DNA from: an uncultured Eggerthellaceae bacterium | GTDB taxonomy: Bacteria; Actinomycetota; Coriobacteriia; Coriobacteriales; Eggerthellaceae | Length of the DNA: 11,943 nucleotides | NCBI GenBank assembly: GCA_934631995.1 | Contig: CAKTYF010000057.1 | Coordinates: forward strand, 1-11,943 | Reading direction: 5' to 3' | In this document: positions 1 through 6,800 of the stretch, piece after piece | How positions within the stretch are numbered: position 1 is the first letter of the stretch | Layout: each line of letters begins with the position of its first letter | Position numbers and translations under genes: made by a program | Notes under the pieces: model-generated | Database searches by the model: none | What the model saw: only the letters and a program-made list of their open reading frames with translations | Told to the model about the DNA's origin: nothing

Positions 1-182
1 TGAAACCGCGCGTCTGCCCCGTAGAAGTAAAATCAGGCAAGCGCTACTCACCCGTTTCGCTGAATAAGTTCAAAGCAAAGTTCAAAAAACGCGTAGGAAC
101 AGAGTACGTGCTCCATACCAAGCCGTTAAAGGTTGAAGGCGATAGGGTTTTTCTGCCATTGTATATGACCATCTGCCTGTAA
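1..182 (+). CDS. AAA-family ATPase, DUF4143 domain, C-terminal end (partial)
   Basis: Only the last 59 codons are in the window, read in the frame that begins at base 3 and ends with TAA at 180-182. The segment PVEVKSGKRYSPVSLNKF followed by a Lys-rich stretch, then EYVLHTKPLKVEGD and FLPLYMTICL at the extreme C-terminus, matches the usual end of bacterial AAA ATPases with a C-terminal DUF4143 domain. The VEVKSGK motif resembles a core strand of PD-(D/E)XK-like nuclease folds and is strongly conserved in this family. The Walker motifs must lie upstream of the window. These proteins are widespread, often solitary, and their cellular role is not established. Assignment to the family is fairly secure; function is not inferable from this fragment. 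Confidence 0.8.
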   Translation, partial: KPRVCPVEVKSGKRYSPVSLNKFKAKFKKRVGTEYVLHTKPLKVEGDRVFLPLYMTICL

Positions 183-487
183 GCGCATCGAGCAGCTCTC
201 GTGCCGCTTTTAGCATCTGGGTCGCGTTTACAGTGCATCGTCAGCGCCATACCGGGCCAAGAAATCATCGCATCAAACGCAAGCGCCCCGAGCGCACTGC
301 CTAAACGCACGAAGGGCCTCCATTGCTGGAAGCCCTTCGCTTGTTCGTATGTTTGTCCAGCGCCGCATAAGCAACACGCTTGGACGGCTTAGGTCCCGTA
401 AGAACCGGCTTTCTCCTGCAAGGGGATGAGATTAGCAGGCACGAAACTCAGTCTTGCGCTGCGCGCAAACGGGAACCCAGAATCCTT
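183..487. other. Gene-free interval between the DUF4143 ATPase and the DASS permease
   Basis: 305 nt between two genes that converge here. No reading frame in it has a convincing ribosome site or recognisable product. It holds a hairpin at 310-339 (separate entry) and a small inverted repeat, TTGCGC at 454-459 with GCGCAA at 463-468 (three-base loop), 19 nt beyond the permease stop codon. The small one has no T-tract on either strand and is a weak candidate for the permease transcript end. Nothing else was seen. Confidence 0.6.
310..339 (+). terminator. Hairpin, possible transcription terminator of the ATPase gene
   Basis: CGAAGGGC (310-317) pairs with GCCCTTCG (332-339). After one C/A mismatch, TCCA (319-322) pairs with TGGA (327-330) around the four-base loop TTGC. 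The following + strand sequence is T-rich but has no continuous T-run, so this is at best a weak intrinsic terminator. It could serve either converging gene. Confidence 0.45.
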
Positions 488-1897
488 CTACATGCCGATA
501 ACGCCTGCGATGAACGGAACCCAGAAGGTCAGCAGCAGAATCAGCACGAAAGCAGGAACAATGCCGGTCTTGAACATATCGGCGAACGTGTAGTAGCCCT
601 CGCCGTACGTCAGCATAACCGTGGGGTTAACCGGCAGAAGCACGTTACCGGCAACAGCAATTGCCAAAGCGATGGTCGGCACGGCCGGGGACACGCCGAA
701 CGTGGCGCACACGGCAATCAGGATCGGCACGAAGATACCCAGGATGGCAGCGCCAATGGGGCACACGGTGTGCAGCAAGTACACGAACGTGAACAGGATA
801 AACATGCACAGATAGAAGCCCATGTCGGTAACGCCGCTGCCCATAACCAAGTCAACCAGGAACTTAGCACCGCCAGTAGCGGTAACAACGCCACCGATAG
901 ACATGATGGTGCCGCACATCAGGACAATGCCCCAAGGCACAGCGTCTTGGAATTCTTTCCACGTAAGAAGGCTCATGCCAGGCAGGAACATAACAACCAG
1001 ACCGATAAGAGCAACAACGGTAACGTTGAGAGCGGGCACCCAGTTGCCAGCAATCCACAGAACGATAAGAATCAAGATGATGGCCAAAGCCTTGATGTCG
1101 TACGGCTCAACCTTCGTGGCAGCGGCGGCGTCGTCGCGAATGCCCTGCAGGCAGTCATCGGAGATCGGCTCGGGCTTGATGATGGTGGTCAGGAAGAACC
1201 ACAGGATGGGAGTCATAACAACAACCAGCGGCACACCAACAATCATCCAGTCAAAGAAGCTGATGCCGTAGCCAACGGTCTGCTGCATGATGCCCATGGC
1301 AACAACGTTGAAGGAGCTGCCAGCGGGGGTAGCAATACCACCCGTAACAGATGCAACGGGAACGGCGATCATCAGGCATTTACCCAGATTGGAGCTACCG
1401 GGCTTAGCGCCAGCGGCCTTCAAGATGGTCAGCGCGAAACCAAGGAACAGAACCGTGGTCGGAACGTCGGACATAACCGTGGAAACAAGGGTGGTGGCAA
1501 TCATGAAGCCCAAGACAAGCTTGCGAGAGTCGGAACCAGTCCACTTCAGAAGCATGTTGATCAAGCGAAGGCCCCACTTGGTCTTCTGCATGATGACAGG
1601 CAAAGCGAATACCGCAACAATGAAGAACAGCGGCGTTGCGGCGTAACCCGAGAACACCGATTTCGCATCAGCGGCGCCCAGGACAATCAGCAGCACAGGA
1701 ATAAGCAGAGCGATAATGCCGATAGGCAGAGCAGAGGTTGCCCACAAAGCAGCCAGAGCCAGAAGAGCGCCAAGCGTGATAATGCCTTCGCGTCCCAGGG
1801 CCTCGGATCCTGGAATCAGGCAAGCGCCTACGATAAGAACCAGCGCAATGGCAATGCCAATAAGACGCTGGCGAAGCGTAACATTTGTACTTTCCAT
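488..1897 (-). CDS. SLC13/DASS-family (divalent anion:Na+ symporter) permease
   Basis: A 469-residue polytopic membrane protein, the usual size for the family, which imports di- and tricarboxylates or sulfate with sodium. Hydrophobic segments run the whole length, in two similar halves. Half 1 has SDVPTT (143-148) where DASS proteins usually carry an SNT motif, followed by the conserved TPAGSSFN loop (190-197). Half 2 has HTVCP (376-380) at the second SNT position and LPVNPTVMLTYG (421-432). The start at 1897 is preferred over the in-frame ATG at 1912 because an AGAGGGG ribosome site lies between them, 3 nt upstream of the chosen ATG; extension to 1999 is not needed. The gene is alone on its strand and converges on the ATPase gene. 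Substrate cannot be deduced, since the carboxylate-binding motifs differ from the classical ones. Confidence 0.88.
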   Translation of the reverse strand: MESTNVTLRQRLIGIAIALVLIVGACLIPGSEALGREGIITLGALLALAALWATSALPIGIIALLIPVLLIVLGAADAKSVFSGYAATPLFFIVAVFALPVIMQKTKWGLRLINMLLKWTGSDSRKLVLGFMIATTLVSTVMSDVPTTVLFLGFALTILKAAGAKPGSSNLGKCLMIAVPVASVTGGIATPAGSSFNVVAMGIMQQTVGYGISFFDWMIVGVPLVVVMTPILWFFLTTIIKPEPISDDCLQGIRDDAAAATKVEPYDIKALAIILILIVLWIAGNWVPALNVTVVALIGLVVMFLPGMSLLTWKEFQDAVPWGIVLMCGTIMSIGGVVTATGGAKFLVDLVMGSGVTDMGFYLCMFILFTFVYLLHTVCPIGAAILGIFVPILIAVCATFGVSPAVPTIALAIAVAGNVLLPVNPTVMLTYGEGYYTFADMFKTGIVPAFVLILLLTFWVPFIAGVIGM

Positions 1898-1939
1898 ATA
1901 CCCCTCTTTCATTGGAAGTGTAGATGCTCGGTTTTCCCC

Positions 1940-1970
1940 TTTTTGCAAATCATGCTCCGAGCTGCAAAAA
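1940..1970 (-). promoter_or_regulatory. Inverted repeat in the permease leader
   Basis: TTTTTGCA (1940-1947) and TGCAAAAA (1963-1970) form a perfect 8-bp inverted repeat with 15 nt between the arms. It lies between the predicted permease promoter and its ribosome site, so it could be a repressor operator or a leader RNA stem. An inner near-palindrome, GCTCCGAGC (1954-1962), sits in the spacer. Confidence 0.4.
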
Positions 1971-1987
1971 TTGTAGGTCTGGGGCGT

Positions 1988-2015
1988 TGTATATGACAAA
2001 TACGGTTAATGAAAA
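1988..2015 (-). promoter_or_regulatory. Candidate sigma-70 promoter of the DASS permease
   Basis: On the minus strand, TTTTCA (2015-2010) and TATACA (1993-1988) are separated by 16 nt, each matching four of six consensus bases. Transcription would start near 1982, giving a leader of about 85 nt that contains the inverted repeat. The spacing is acceptable but both hexamers are imperfect. Confidence 0.3.
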
Positions 2016-2118
2016 GAGGGCTTCAGTTTATGCATAGTACCTGATAGAGAAATACTTAAACAGTGAATAAACTACTGCAAAGAAAAAGATTGTATTATTT
2101 GACGAAGCGAGCCTGCGA

Positions 2119-2281
2119 ACAGTGCCCTTCACGCTTACCAACCTTCCGTAAGCGTATGGGCATGCTCTGTCAGATAATCAACAATGAGCGATAACACGGG
2201 ATTATCGTTTTTCGAACACGCTATGCATATTGGCTGAAATCGAAGGGTTGTAAAAGGGCGCCGACAAATGCGCCCTTTTTT
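2119..2281 (+). ncRNA. Candidate structured non-coding RNA upstream of the Abi gene
   Basis: About 160 nt with successive hairpins and no coding frame. Hairpin A: ACGCTTAC (2131-2138) pairs with GTAAGCGT (2148-2155); after a small internal loop, TGCCC (2123-2127) pairs with GGGCA (2158-2162), and ACAG (2119-2122) can pair with CTGT (2167-2170) across a bulge. Hairpin B: GCGATAA (2188-2194) pairs with TTATCGT (2202-2208, one G-U pair) and is followed by a run of T. The segment ends in the strong terminator at 2252-2281. No strong promoter was found in front; TATTAT at 2093-2098 is the best -10 candidate. The alternative reading is an untranslated remnant or chance pairing in an intergenic gap. 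Confidence 0.35.
2252..2281 (+). terminator. Strong rho-independent terminator, rightward
   Basis: AAAAGGGCGC (2252-2261) pairs perfectly with GCGCCCTTTT (2270-2279) around an 8-nt loop, and the T-run continues to 2281. It ends 83 nt before the Abi start codon and abuts the Abi -35 element, so it either ends an upstream RNA or insulates the Abi gene from read-through. Confidence 0.8.
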
Positions 2282-2308
2282 GCATTTTCCGCTGTATTCT
2301 GCTATATT
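2280..2308 (+). promoter_or_regulatory. Candidate sigma-70 promoter of the Abi gene
   Basis: TTGCAT (2280-2285) and TATATT (2303-2308) are separated by exactly 17 nt. The -10 hexamer matches five of six consensus bases and the -35 matches three. A start near 2315 gives a leader of about 50 nt. The -10 overlaps the palindrome at 2306-2315. Confidence 0.45.
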
Positions 2309-2351
2309 TCGAAATCATATTTCGTTTACTTTTTCAAAACGATTTTCGAAA
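2306..2351 (+). promoter_or_regulatory. Paired TTTCGAAA palindromes, candidate operators
   Basis: The palindrome ATTTCGAAAT occupies 2306-2315, across the predicted -10 and start point. A second TTTCGAAA lies at 2344-2351, just in front of the ribosome site (AAGG, 2353-2356). An ATTTCG half-site lies between them (2319-2324), and a TTCGAA core occurs further upstream at 2211-2216. The Abi protein itself carries a C-terminal helix-turn-helix, so autoregulation is plausible but unproven. Confidence 0.4.
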
Positions 2352-2364
2352 TAAGGTGCTTGAC

Positions 2365-3558
2365 ATGAACGAACACAACGCTATTATAAACGATAACAGT
2401 ACCCCGCACGCCTCTCCTGCTCATGACAGTGAAGCGGACCAGGCGGGGTCGTGCTTTTTTCCGCTCAAAAATCCGCTTTCAACATCGCAGCTTGCAGATA
2501 TCCTTATCGACAAAGGTCTTGTCGTCGAATCAAAAGAGGACCTGATTACCGTGCTTGAGACGAAGGGTTACTGCCGTCTACACGGCTACTGGATGACCCT
2601 TGAAAAGAACGAGCGCTTCCCACCTGGCACTGAGCTCGATAACATCCTGCAAATCGAATCGTTCGATAGCGAACTGTCTCAATATCTCTTTGCCGCTATC
2701 GCGCCAATCGAAATATGCCTCCGATCGCAATTGTCCACAAAGCTAGCATGCCATTACGGTAGCCGCGCCCTGCATGTCCCTGAAGCGTTCCTTAACCAGA
2801 ATGCCTTCGAAAGGTTGCAAGAAAGCCTCAAAAAAGAGACAAAACAGGCTATTGCCTCGAAAAAAACTCTTGTTCTCCTTGATATGAGGAAATATGGAGA
2901 ACTGGCGGCATGGAGCGAAATAGAGAATACCTCGCTTGGCACTTTGTCGAAAATCTACGGAAATCTGGCCGATGCCAACATTGCAGCCGAAGCAGCGTCG
3001 ATATTCAACATTCCCTGGACCTATCTGAAGAACTGGCTGCGCTACCTTACGCAGATCAGAAACGTATGCGCACACCACGACCGACTTTACAACAGATTGT
3101 TCTGCGTTAAGCCACGCATGTTCAGAGAGCACTCAGGGGTCGATGCCGCACGCCTGTTCCCCGCGTTCATCGTGCTATTCCGCCTACACGAATCGCTTGA
3201 TCCCGCTCGATGCGACCTGCTGCGCCAAGAGTTGGGACGCATTGTTGACACTTACACAACCGTTGACCTGGGACCCATAGGCTTTCCCGAGAACTGGCGC
3301 GAGATACTGCGCATACCCGAACCGCGTGAACACGACATCGTGCGTCCTCGCGGACGGCAAGGCGGACGGCCCTTGAAAAACGCAGCGTCTATCGAGCGGG
3401 CGCTCTACAAGTACGACATGAGAAAATCTTCCGTGGCAGAAATAGCAAAAGAATGCGGCTTAAGCCTGAGCACGCTGTACAAGTACATTCATCTGCGCGA
3501 AGATGCCAAAAACCGCGCGCGAACAGAATACACCGCTGTGAACCTGCCCGAACGGTAG
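2365..3558 (+). CDS. Abi_2 (AbiD/AbiF-type) HEPN protein with C-terminal helix-turn-helix
   Basis: A 397-residue soluble protein. After a polar N-terminal tail (about 1-34), residues 35 to about 260 form an Abi_2 domain: the opening KNPLSTSQLADILIDKG, the GYCRLHGYW block (68-76), and RNVCAHHDRLYNR (232-244), whose R232-x4-H237 is the HEPN ribonuclease motif. Family members act in abortive infection or as RNA-cleaving toxins. After a linker, about residues 330-376 hold a basic GRQGGRP arm and the helix-turn-helix AEIAKECGLSLSTLYKYI, closely like the DNA-binding end of Hin-type invertases and resolvases; no recombinase catalytic domain is present. The ATG at 2365 is preferred over the in-frame GTG at 2356 because AAGG (2353-2356) stands 8 nt before it. 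The gene is transcribed alone, with no protein partner nearby. Domain calls are secure; RNA cleavage and target are inference. Confidence 0.85.
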   Translation: MNEHNAIINDNSTPHASPAHDSEADQAGSCFFPLKNPLSTSQLADILIDKGLVVESKEDLITVLETKGYCRLHGYWMTLEKNERFPPGTELDNILQIESFDSELSQYLFAAIAPIEICLRSQLSTKLACHYGSRALHVPEAFLNQNAFERLQESLKKETKQAIASKKTLVLLDMRKYGELAAWSEIENTSLGTLSKIYGNLADANIAAEAASIFNIPWTYLKNWLRYLTQIRNVCAHHDRLYNRLFCVKPRMFREHSGVDAARLFPAFIVLFRLHESLDPARCDLLRQELGRIVDTYTTVDLGPIGFPENWREILRIPEPREHDIVRPRGRQGGRPLKNAASIERALYKYDMRKSSVAEIAKECGLSLSTLYKYIHLREDAKNRARTEYTAVNLPER

Positions 3559-3708
3559 CGACCCGAGCGGCTTACACCGCCCAGGTCGATTGCGTACCAG
3601 CTGCACCCGGCGTCCGCCCGGCGCAGCCGCAGCCCGCCTGTCGTCGCGATCAAGCCGCTGGCGGCGCCACCACACCCGTCACCGCATCCGCGCGCCCGCC
3701 GCACACAG

Positions 3709-3739
3709 CGGGTCCGGCAACCGCCTGCTGCCGGACCCG
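3709..3739. terminator. GC-rich hairpin between convergent Abi and ABC permease genes
   Basis: CGGGTCCGGCA (3709-3719) and TGCCGGACCCG (3729-3739) form a perfect 11-bp stem with a 9-nt loop, 11 nt from the permease stop codon. Neither side has a T-tract, so it is not a canonical intrinsic terminator; it may still halt or protect transcripts from both directions. Confidence 0.5.
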
Positions 3740-3749
3740 AAACCGGACT

Positions 3750-5975
3750 CTACCGCTCCGCGCTCACGATTGAGCGCGAAAGAGCGTACGTGATGGCAAG
3801 GTACACAGCGTAGATCGCAAGAACCGCGCCGCCCGCAATGGCAACCGAGCCCAAAACATTAACGCCAATCTGAGAGAACAACGTATCCGTTATCACCTTT
3901 ATCGCGCACGCTGTGTGGCACAGCGCCAAAAGCAGCGGCGCCACGAAATACACCACCGTCTGCGTGCGCAGCGACTTGTGCACCCAGCGCTCATCGGCAC
4001 CTAAATCGCGCAAGCGACGATATCTACCCAGACTGTCAGCCGTCTCGGAAAGCTGCTGGATTGCAAGAATCGCCGCCGTGGCCACCAGCAGCACAAACCC
4101 AATGTAGACCGCCAAGTACGTAATAACCATGCGCATGCCCGATGCTTGATCCGCCATCTCGCGACCCGACCAGTTCTGGAAGCACGGCCACGCGCCGGTG
4201 CGGAAAATCTGGTCTTCGGGAACCATTTCGCCATTATACATGCTAATCTGCACATCCTTTTGCGGCGGGAACGCCTGATGCATGTACTTGTTGAACAGCA
4301 CGTCGCCCTCGGCGCGATCCACACGATACTCCATGGCAAGCACGCTCATCCATGGCTTCTGACCAGCCTCTTTCATAGAATCAACCACATAATCGGGGAC
4401 AATGACCTCCAACACCACATCAACCATGGCGCCATTACGCACGGGAACATGCTGAACGCGTCCGGCGAAGTGAAGCTTAGCATCGCCCACCGTCAACGGA
4501 ACCTTCTCATCGCAGAGCGCCTGCGCCACCCCATCGGTGCTGGGCAGAAGGTTATTCACCGCGCATTCGTTATCTTCCAGCATAACGCCGCGCTTTCCCG
4601 TTAAGGCGCACAACGCGTTGAACTGGCTCACTCCCATTACTTGCACTTCCATCCGTTCGGCGGAATCACGCAGGCTGTCATCAAGAACGCCATACGCTTC
4701 CGGCGCCTGGCTCAGAACATCTCCGTACTTCATTGCGGTCTCGTAATCGTCGTCGCCCACCAGGTAATAATCCACTTGCGTTGTTTTCTCCACAAAGTTA
4801 TCCCAGGTCACACGCGAACCATCAACCGAATCAGCACCTGATGCAGCTCCCGCATCGGCGCCTTCGCCCTCGGCTTCGCCCTTAATGCACGCCGCCATAT
4901 CGCCGTCGTAGCGCTCGAACAGCTGCGTATTTTCGCCATTGGAATCAAGATCCTCCGAGTCCAAAAGCGAGGGAGCTGCTTGAACCGTCATATCGTACGC
5001 GCTGATTTCCTCGATATTGCCCACGAAGACCTCGACAAGCCCCATGCCCACCGAACTGATGGTCAACGCGAAGAACAACATAATGGAAACCACGCTCATG
5101 CTGGCAAACGCCGTGTTAATCTTGCTTGAAATCTGGCGCACCGTAAAGCACGATAACCTGCGGAAATACACCTGCGGCATGCGCTGCAAAAGCGCCGTGG
5201 CAAAACCTGCAACGCTCCAGAAGAACAGAAACGTTCCCACAATCATAAGCGCAGTGGCCATCCAAAAATCACCATCGATCACAACCAGTCCGTTCACGGA
5301 AAGGCGCCAATACGCGCACGCCAACACCGCAAGAGACACCACGAACACCGCCACGCGCACCGGCGCATTCACCTTCGCACGTCCTTCGTTCGCCTGATGC
5401 GCGGAAAGAAGCGCCGCCAACTTGCAACGGCGAATGTAAACAATGTCGATCAGCGCGGACAGCACGAAAATAGCCGCGAAGCAGGCAACGGTGAACGCGA
5501 TGGCGCCGCTGGAAACAATGAACCGGTACTTCGTCATGGTGGTGCCCATGAGCGCTGCCGTAGCAAACGAAAGCCCCTGCGAAAGCGCAATTCCCAGCGC
5601 CAAGCCAACCACAAGCGACGCGCAGCCCACGATAACGGTCTCAAGCAGCAGAATGCGGCTTACGCGCCCCGCGCTCATGCCCAACATGAGATACGTGCCA
5701 AATTCGCGACGGCGGCGCCTGATAAGGAAGCGGTTGGCGTATACCACCAGAAATCCTAAAACGCACACGATAACACCCGAAAGCAAGCCCATCATGGTAT
5801 TCAGCAAAGCCAGCATGCGCAAACTATCGCCGGAAAGTGCATCGAAAAGAACTGCCTGGTCGCTAATGGTGTTGAACGCGTAGAACATCGCCACGCCCAA
5901 GGCAACGGTCACAAAATAAATGGCGTAATCGCGCGCGCTGCGGTGCACGTTACGCAAAGCAAGTTTAGCGAGCAT
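3750..5975 (-). CDS. BceB-type FtsX-family ABC transporter permease
   Basis: A 741-residue permease of the peptide-antibiotic sensing and resistance class. Hydrophobic segments suggest ten helices in the BceB layout: one at about 17-37, three at 58-180 (the first FtsX-like core), three at 206-315, a large outer domain at about 316-612, and three more at 613-732 (the second FtsX core). The outer domain contains an acidic low-complexity stretch (about 366-386) and is the likely ligand sensor. The N-terminal ALRNVHRSARDYAIYF is typical of the family. The start at 5975 is chosen because it overlaps the upstream ATPase gene by 11 nt and gives that conserved N-terminus; the frame extends open to 6122 but the extra residues are not family-like. 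It should pair with the ATPase and signal to the kinase. The peptide ligand is unknown. Confidence 0.88.
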   Translation of the reverse strand: MLAKLALRNVHRSARDYAIYFVTVALGVAMFYAFNTISDQAVLFDALSGDSLRMLALLNTMMGLLSGVIVCVLGFLVVYANRFLIRRRRREFGTYLMLGMSAGRVSRILLLETVIVGCASLVVGLALGIALSQGLSFATAALMGTTMTKYRFIVSSGAIAFTVACFAAIFVLSALIDIVYIRRCKLAALLSAHQANEGRAKVNAPVRVAVFVVSLAVLACAYWRLSVNGLVVIDGDFWMATALMIVGTFLFFWSVAGFATALLQRMPQVYFRRLSCFTVRQISSKINTAFASMSVVSIMLFFALTISSVGMGLVEVFVGNIEEISAYDMTVQAAPSLLDSEDLDSNGENTQLFERYDGDMAACIKGEAEGEGADAGAASGADSVDGSRVTWDNFVEKTTQVDYYLVGDDDYETAMKYGDVLSQAPEAYGVLDDSLRDSAERMEVQVMGVSQFNALCALTGKRGVMLEDNECAVNNLLPSTDGVAQALCDEKVPLTVGDAKLHFAGRVQHVPVRNGAMVDVVLEVIVPDYVVDSMKEAGQKPWMSVLAMEYRVDRAEGDVLFNKYMHQAFPPQKDVQISMYNGEMVPEDQIFRTGAWPCFQNWSGREMADQASGMRMVITYLAVYIGFVLLVATAAILAIQQLSETADSLGRYRRLRDLGADERWVHKSLRTQTVVYFVAPLLLALCHTACAIKVITDTLFSQIGVNVLGSVAIAGGAVLAIYAVYLAITYALSRSIVSAER

Positions 5976-6768
5976 CGGACAGCTCACCGCCCAAGAACGA
6001 CACAACCTCCATGATGCGCTGATAGTAATCGTTGCGCGCTGCATTGCCGCGACGCACCTCGTTGAATAGGCGGCCATCGCGAATGAAAATCGTGCGCGTG
6101 GAATACGAAGCGGCGAAGGCATCGTGCGTGACCATCATAATGGTAGCGCCCATGTTCTGGTTTATGCCCGCAAGCGTCTCCAAAAGCACGGTTGAGCTGC
6201 GCGAATCCAATGCGCCGGTAGGTTCATCGGCCAACACCAACTGCGGGTTGGAAATCATCGCGCGCGCTGCCGCCACGCGTTGGCGCTGACCACCTGACAT
6301 CTGCGCCGGGAACTTTCCCAGCACGTCTTCCACACCCAGCGTGTGCGCCATGGCGCGAACAGCAGGATCGATCTCGCGCGGCGGGCGCCCCTTCAAGCTC
6401 AGTGCCAGCGCAATGTTTTCGTGCGCCGTGAGCGTATCAAGCAAGTTTGAATCCTGGAAAATGAAGCCCAGCTGATCGCGGCGAAATTTTGCCAACGCAG
6501 CGCCGCGCATGCGCGTGATATCTTGCCCCGCCAGCCAAATATGACCGCTTGTTACGGTATCAATGGTAGCAATGCAGTTCAAAAGCGTGGATTTACCGCT
6601 GCCAGAAGGACCCATGATGGCAACGAATTCGCGCCGATCAACGGTAAGCGACACATCGTCCAAAGCGCAGGTCATAGCATCTTTATTGCCGTAAATCTTC
6701 CCAACGTGTTCCAGTCGCAAAAGCGCCGTGCCACCTTGCGTTGCGGCGTTTGCAATCACTTCTTTCAT
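5965..6768 (-). CDS. BceA-type ABC transporter ATP-binding protein
   Basis: A 267-residue nucleotide-binding subunit that powers the FtsX-type permease encoded immediately downstream. Visible motifs: Walker A GPSGSGKST (53-61), Q-loop Q105, signature MSGGQRQR (157-164, Met replacing the usual Leu), Walker B LVLADE (177-182), D-loop ALD (186-188) and switch histidine H215. This is the MacB/LolD/BceA class that works with FtsX-fold permeases to drive mechanical work or target protection rather than bulk transport. The start at 6768 is fixed by a perfect AGGAGG ribosome site (6775-6780) 6 nt upstream; the open frame to 6969 is not used. The gene ends inside the permease start, so the two are translationally coupled. 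The 207-nt gap to the kinase gene carries a promoter and operator. Confidence 0.92.
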   Translation of the reverse strand: MKEVIANAATQGGTALLRLEHVGKIYGNKDAMTCALDDVSLTVDRREFVAIMGPSGSGKSTLLNCIATIDTVTSGHIWLAGQDITRMRGAALAKFRRDQLGFIFQDSNLLDTLTAHENIALALSLKGRPPREIDPAVRAMAHTLGVEDVLGKFPAQMSGGQRQRVAAARAMISNPQLVLADEPTGALDSRSSTVLLETLAGINQNMGATIMMVTHDAFAASYSTRTIFIRDGRLFNEVRRGNAARNDYYQRIMEVVSFLGGELSDAR

Positions 6769-6800
6769 AGAAAACCTCCTTGTATCCGATGACGTTTTCC

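Larger units (their letters stand above)
1898..2364. other. 467-nt divergent intergenic region with regulatory signals and hairpins
   Basis: The gap separates the leftward permease from the rightward Abi gene. From left to right it holds the permease leader with an inverted repeat (1940-1970), a candidate permease promoter (1988-2015), an AT-rich stretch (about 2040-2100) with a TATTAT hexamer at 2093-2098 but no good -35 element, a hairpin-rich segment ending in a strong rightward terminator (2119-2281), and the Abi promoter with palindromes (2280-2351). No coding frame in it is convincing. The terminator points right but no coding gene precedes it on that strand, which leaves 2119-2281 unexplained by protein genes. 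Confidence 0.7.

Noticed and set aside
380..1996. A 538-residue open frame on the + strand across the permease gene
   Set aside because: It is antisense to a clear SLC13/DASS membrane protein, is rich in Gln, Asn, His and Arg as expected from the mirror of hydrophobic codons, matches no known family and lacks a ribosome site.
3360..3500. Possible site-specific recombinase suggested by the Hin-like helix-turn-helix
   Set aside because: No serine-recombinase catalytic domain is present; the helix-turn-helix is continuous with the Abi_2 reading frame, and no invertible segment or hix-like inverted pair was found.
3453..3793. Small frames in the gap after the Abi gene
   Set aside because: They are Arg/Pro/Ala-rich readings of GC-rich DNA with no ribosome site and no family resemblance.
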